Shown here: piece by piece, positions 53,760 to 57,833 of the stretch
Numbering within the stretch: the stretch's first letter is position 1
Layout of the letters: each line of letters opens with the position of its first letter
Assembly: GCA_010279815.1 (NCBI GenBank)
Contig: QEOQ01000070.1
Coordinates: 62,847 to 120,679, forward strand
From: Brachionus plicatilis
Taxonomy: Eukaryota; Rotifera; Eurotatoria; Ploima; Brachionidae
Direction of reading: 5' to 3'
Length of the DNA stretch: 57,833 bases
Translations under genes and position numbers: made by a program
Notes under the pieces: generated by a model
What the model was told of the DNA's origin: nothing
The model's database searches: none
The model's input: the letters and a program-made list of their open reading frames with translations, nothing else

Positions 53760-54555
53760 GATCGGGGGAATTGTCCACCCGATTTTGAAATATCTTAAAT
53801 GTTTTGTGTGAAAAAAAAGTGTGAAAAATAAATCGTGTGCGAAAACAAGAGAAAAATTTTTTTATTCAAAAGTTTTATTGGCTATTAACAACCAATGAGA
53901 AAGCAAAAAAAAACTAATTATGCAAAAAAAATACAATTCGAGTGCAAATAAGAAAATTCAAATAATTCTATTGAGTAAAATTGAAACCAATAAATTATTG
54001 CGATGAAATCCCATGTCTTTTGCAAGAAAATCAAATGAATCAGAATTTAGTGATTTATGATGGGCTATTTTGCAAAAAAATACACCACAGTCATATGAGT
54101 TTTTTGTGTTGGAATATTGAATTCCTGTTGAAACTTTCAGTGACTTGTCAAGTGAACACCATACTTTTGAATATATTTTTGATCCAAAAACTCTCTTATG
54201 ATTAACAACACATTTGATTGATCGTCCATTAAACTATCGTACACAGTTACAAGACATTTGAAACTTTCAATTGAGACTAAAATCCAGTGTTTATTGTCGA
54301 CGTTAACTGGGGCATATATTAAGTAATATTCGAATAAATTGCAATTTTTCTAATATTGCAATTTTTGAAATCAATGAACGTACTAATAATTTCATAATTT
54401 TGAAATTTCACAGTTTCTTTATCTGTTCTCACTTATAGAAGATTAATATTTAATGAGGTAACACTGAATTTTTAATGAACTTTCTTCCGGACCCATAAAA
54501 GTTACGACTTTTTTTTAGTGAGAAAGTGTTAATCCAAAAGTGGACAATCCCCCTA
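53760..54555. mobile_element. Candidate terminal-repeat element, ends GGGGGA(A)TTGTCCAC
   Basis: GGGGGAATTGTCCACC at about 53764 and GTGGACAATCCCCC at about 54540-54553 are inverted repeats roughly 790 bp apart, in contexts TTCTATGG... and ...CTATAG. The interior has overlapping frame fragments (such as FARKSNESEF and EYIFDPKTLL) that look like decayed coding sequence but match nothing I know. TA may be the target. Confidence 0.45.
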
Positions 54556-55324
54556 TAGCCATTTTCTATATTTGTGTTTTTTCGCCGCATAATAATATTT
54601 AAAATTTTTTCCATCATATCCAAGTAACAGTAACCAACCATATTAATAGTCATAATAATAATAATAGTCTAAATTTTAATACAGTATTCATATTAATATT
54701 TTGACTATTTATGCGTATTCTGATAGAAACTAAAAAAATGTTCATAGTTTTTAGAGACTTTAAAAAAAGGTAACCCAAATAATCTTTGCACATTTATAAT
54801 AAAAAATAAATACAATTTTATCATAGATGAAAATTGAAAACTCTTTAATTTATTAACATAATTTATTTTGACTTCCCAATTTCCGAAACTTCCATATTCC
54901 ATGCTGGATAGGTCGGACATGGATACGAAAAATCCACCCCCGTCCCCAGTAGCCAAATTAGGTCAATACCAAGAACATCCAATATTATTGATCCAAGACA
55001 CAAGAAATCAAGACATAATACGCCAAACCATCGCATATACGATGGAACATCAACTAACCCCTTTAAAAGATCCTGTCTTGGTTCTTCACCTGAAGAAGAC
55101 GATGTCCAAGAAATTAGAATAGACCAACTAACAAACCGGAAATCAAAGACTTTTGCTAGTTAATTCATTAGTTAAAAGGAATTTCCAACTGAATTAAGAT
55201 CATATGTGAAGCTATAAAAAGAAATAACCAGATGCAGACCACAAGCAAAAATATTAAACGCGAACATCAACAGCAGAAACCAACTAGTCATTAGATCCGA
55301 AACACAAGAAGATGCAAATTACAT

Positions 55325-55942
55325 ATGAAAAGACAGGCCGCAAAAAACGCCTTCATTTATGGTGTAGAAAAAATTGACCCAAACCCAAAGTTTTTCTTAG
55401 CACTCTACAATGTTTCAATTGAGGACCAAGATAACAAAGCGTATATGCTAAAGAAATACAATATAACAAAAATGTTAAGAATAACTAAAAAAAGTACAAA
55501 TCAACCCCAAAACATAATCAAAGCAATTATTAATGACTCTGACACCTACTTCTCGATCACAAAATACAAAAGAATTAAAATAGGACACTCGATTATTAGA
55601 GTTGCGCCATGGAAATTTGACATAAGACCAGATCAGTGTTTCAACTGCCAAAGATTCGGTCATTTCTTAGCAAACTGCCCTGAAAAAGGAAAAAAACCTA
55701 CCTGTCTACGTTGTTCAGGTAAACATACCCATATCAATTGCACCATTAATGATCCAAAGAAATACAAATGTATAAACTGTGGTGAGGCCCATGCTGCCTG
55801 TAGCAAATCATGCGTAGTGCTAATAAAAGAAGTAGAGAGAAAAAAATCAATTTTTGAAAAAAAGGTTATACTAATACACAAAAATATACCCGAGTTGAGT
55901 CGGCAAATTACACCAATAACAACATCCAAACCAAAAATTTAA
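55325..55942 (+). CDS. LINE ORF1 (gag-like) with three zinc knuckles
   Basis: An uninterrupted frame of 205 residues. The C-terminal half has three Cys-rich knuckles: CFNCQRFGHFLANCP, CLRCSGKHTHINC and CINCGEAHAACSKSC, the arrangement of jockey/I-type ORF1 proteins, which coat the element RNA. The N-terminal half (FFLALYNVSIEDQDNKAYML) matches the pre-knuckle domain of such gags. The N-terminus probably began in the broken frame upstream (54868-55122, RSDMDTKNPPPSPVAKLGQY). Confidence 0.8.
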   Translation: MKRQAAKNAFIYGVEKIDPNPKFFLALYNVSIEDQDNKAYMLKKYNITKMLRITKKSTNQPQNIIKAIINDSDTYFSITKYKRIKIGHSIIRVAPWKFDIRPDQCFNCQRFGHFLANCPEKGKKPTCLRCSGKHTHINCTINDPKKYKCINCGEAHAACSKSCVVLIKEVERKKSIFEKKVILIHKNIPELSRQITPITTSKPKI

Positions 55943-56390
55943 TTTTTTTTATTGTTGACTTTTTGAAAGAGTTCAATAATATTCATGAATCAATATACGA
56001 AAAGCCAAACATCATAGTCAATTGAACTAATATCCAAATTGAACCAAGCAATAAACTCATCGATGACAACTAAAACGTTTGTTACAAAAGCTATTAATCC
56101 AATAACCATTCCATTTTCATTAGTTAAACTAATTAAATTAAAAAGAAAAATAAACGTTTGCTAAATAAAAAAAGGACTGAATACACTTTAAGATTGTACC
56201 ATTTACTGCGCTACAATATCAAAAAAAGAATCAAAAAATTAAGAGAAGAACGTCTTACATCGGAATTTGAAAAGTAAGGTAACTTCAATCAATCAGAATC
56301 AAAAAGCTGGAAACTAATTAAGATACTAGAGAATGTTGAAAACGATAACTCATCAAGGAAAATGATCCACTTGAAAATCCTGATAATACA

Positions 56391-57000
56391 ATGACAATAT
56401 CTGATAAGGAAGTGGCCGAAACTTTAGGTATAAATCTTAAATCAGTTTTTTCGGAAAACCGAGTGTCGAATTCAAACGACCCTTTGGTAACAACGAGGCT
56501 TGATACCAAAAACAAAGAAAACGTCAATATAACAAAGGAGGAGTTTTATCGACACTTAGCACTATCAATGCGAGTTCAGCTCCTGGAGTAGATGGAATCA
56601 ATAACAAAATCTTCAAAAACTGTCCAACATCATTTTTGATTCGTATTTTCAAACTATTCAACGCAACGCTTAGAATAGGATAGATACCAAAAGAGTGGAA
56701 AATGGCTAAAATAGTTATGATTCCAAAGAAAGACAAGCCTCCGGACGTTGCCGAATCTTACAGACCAATATCATTACTGTCATGCTAATCAAAATGGTTA
56801 GAAAAAATTGTAAATGAAAAGTTGTTATCCTGGCTTGAAAGCAAAAATTTACTTCCTCCCTGTCAATCTGGATTTAGGAAAAAAAAAAGCACTCAAGGCC
56901 ACTTCCTAAGACTGTACAATTCGATAATCGAAGGTTTTAATCGTGGCGAAAAAACATGGTTTCGACTTCATTATTTTATTTTGATTATTCAATATAATTT
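56391..57000 (+). pseudogene. LINE reverse-transcriptase fragment
   Basis: After a frame change near 56560 the sequence reads SSAPGVDGINNKIFKNCPT, IPKEWKMAKIVMIPKKDKPP, ESYRPISLLS, SKWLEKIVNEKLLSWLESKN and QSGFRKKKSTQGHFLRL. These are RT motifs 0 to 3 of non-LTR elements. Two stops interrupt the frame (56682-56684 and 56786-56788). It breaks off at about 56985, before the YxDD active site. Confidence 0.85.
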
Positions 57001-57458
57001 CTAAATTATTTTTAATTTAAAATTTAATTATTTATTTTGTGTATTTAGCTTAAACTTCAAAAAACAAATGATACACAATCACAGAATGTTTCAGACAACA
57101 TCATTAAGATTTTTGACGTTTTTGATTTATAAATTTTACATTTTAAAAATCGAATTTTTCTGAAAACAACAAATTTATTTGAAGAATTGAAATTTAATCT
57201 TTTCAAAAATAAATTTTGTTCATTTAATTGCTTTTTTTTTAAATATCTAATTAAAAATTAATAATTAAACATGCTAATTATTTGAATACGATCATTTAAC
57301 AATGTAAAATCTCAAAAATTTTTTAATTATTGAGCAAAGAGTGAATAAAATGAAAAAGAAAATCCTCGAGATCGTTATTGAAAGAGCTCAGACTTCTAGT
57401 TGTCACGGAATACCTTGTAAGAGAAAGTAAATAGATAAGGTTAATTTAAGCTGTATTT
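57001..57458. other. Intergenic stretch, no gene seen
   Basis: AT-rich; nothing supportable. Confidence 0.4.
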
Positions 57459-57720
57459 AGTGTTGGGCGGCGGCCAAGCCTGGCCGGTCCGAACGCGGCC
57501 AAAAAAAGGCGGCCACTTTGGCGGCCAGACCGGCGGCCAAAAATTTGGACCGCCGAGTTGGCCGGCCAAATCGTTGACGGCCGGCCAAATGTACGGCCAA
57601 TTTTAAAACGGACGGCCACTTTGGCGGCCAGACCGGCGGCCAAAAATTTGGACCACCGAGTTGGCCGACCAATTTTTAAAACGGACGGCCAATTTGGCGG
57701 CTAGACCAGCGGCAAAAAAT
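57459..57720 (+). repeat. GC-rich GGCC array, hAT-like start
   Basis: It opens AGTGTTGGGCGGCGGCCAAG and consists of GGCC/GGCGGCC words. A larger unit beginning GGCCACTTTGGCGGCCAGAC or GGCCAATTTGGCGGC starts at 57511, 57614 and 57687. GC content is more than double that of the flanks. The same start occurs at 3531 (minus). Two overlapping minus-strand frames rich in Gly/Arg/Pro are by-products of the repeat, not genes. Confidence 0.75.
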
Positions 57721-57833
57721 TTAGAAATTTCTTAGTTACATTAATTGAAAACAAAACAAATGCATCTTAAAATTTATATTAATAAAAAATTATTTTTCAA
57801 ATTGAAGGATTTTAAATTATCTTTTTAAATTGA

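Larger units (their letters stand above)
54868..57000 (+). mobile_element. Dead jockey/I-like LINE
   Basis: A gag-like ORF1 (54868-55942) with zinc knuckles is followed by a reverse-transcriptase fragment (about 56150-57000). The endonuclease that should lie between them (about 700 bp) is missing. The RT frame has stops and shifts, and it ends before the catalytic YxDD block, so the 3' part is lost as well. Non-LTR retrotransposons of this type copy themselves by target-primed reverse transcription. Confidence 0.85.

Noticed and set aside
57446..57672. Gly/Arg/Pro-rich frames on the minus strand
   Set aside because: Direct translation of GGCC repeats in two frames; no start context or conservation of a protein.

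Overview
The window looks like nuclear DNA of a small, very AT-rich animal. It has spliced metazoan genes with tiny introns (mostly 45-68 bp), metazoan proteins (CEP89, acid sphingomyelinase, pro-carboxypeptidase A/B, mitochondrial mL38), and a dense, varied load of mostly dead transposons. A rotifer of the Brachionus type is my best guess. That is inference from composition, intron size and repeat style; no ribosomal or mitochondrial marker is present.

Layout. 1-645 is the 3' end of a seven-helix receptor. 646-15,100 is a transposon graveyard: a cluster of short hairpins (2505-2816), mariner and hAT relics (3050-4030), a decayed Helitron (5740-8450), palindromic repeats, a 1-kb long-TIR element whose loop is filled by a PHD-finger ORF (12322-13332), and right beside it a FLYWCH/MULE transposase relic (13640-14740). 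15689-17932 is an intact intronless seven-helix receptor on the minus strand. 18-26 kb is repeats only. 26462-32339 is the CEP89 gene (minus strand, 7 exons, reconstructed here). 32890-33611 is a 5'-truncated LINE. 34375-39151 is a four-exon acid sphingomyelinase gene (minus). 41338-42988 is a second long-arm element carrying an intron-containing ORF. 44536-47981 is a seven-exon pro-carboxypeptidase and 48068-49570 a four-exon mL38 gene, both plus strand with only 86 bp between them. 49.6-57.8 kb is again relics: an inverted-repeat element with a small acidic ORF, an unplaced exon, unknown ORF remnants, a dead jockey-like LINE and a GC-rich GGCC array.

The main discovery candidate is a set of foldback elements whose ends begin with GG and which are flanked by 9-bp target duplications, as Mutator-like elements (MULEs) make. 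Four small ones have perfect 9-bp duplications (35395, 45050, 46328, 46788), two more are near-perfect (19598, 35490), and one 1011-bp member (12322) encloses a PHD-finger ORF. They sit mostly in introns of working genes, one nested in another. Removing one from carboxypeptidase intron 3 leaves a normal 56-bp intron. A degenerate MULE transposase lies about 300 bp from the PHD element. Together this suggests MULE-driven intron growth and gene-fragment capture in this genome.

The host genes have no obvious shared pathway: a centriole distal-appendage protein, a lysosomal/secreted lipid hydrolase, a digestive-type protease, a mitochondrial ribosome protein and orphan receptors. The close carboxypeptidase-mL38 spacing could mean co-transcription.
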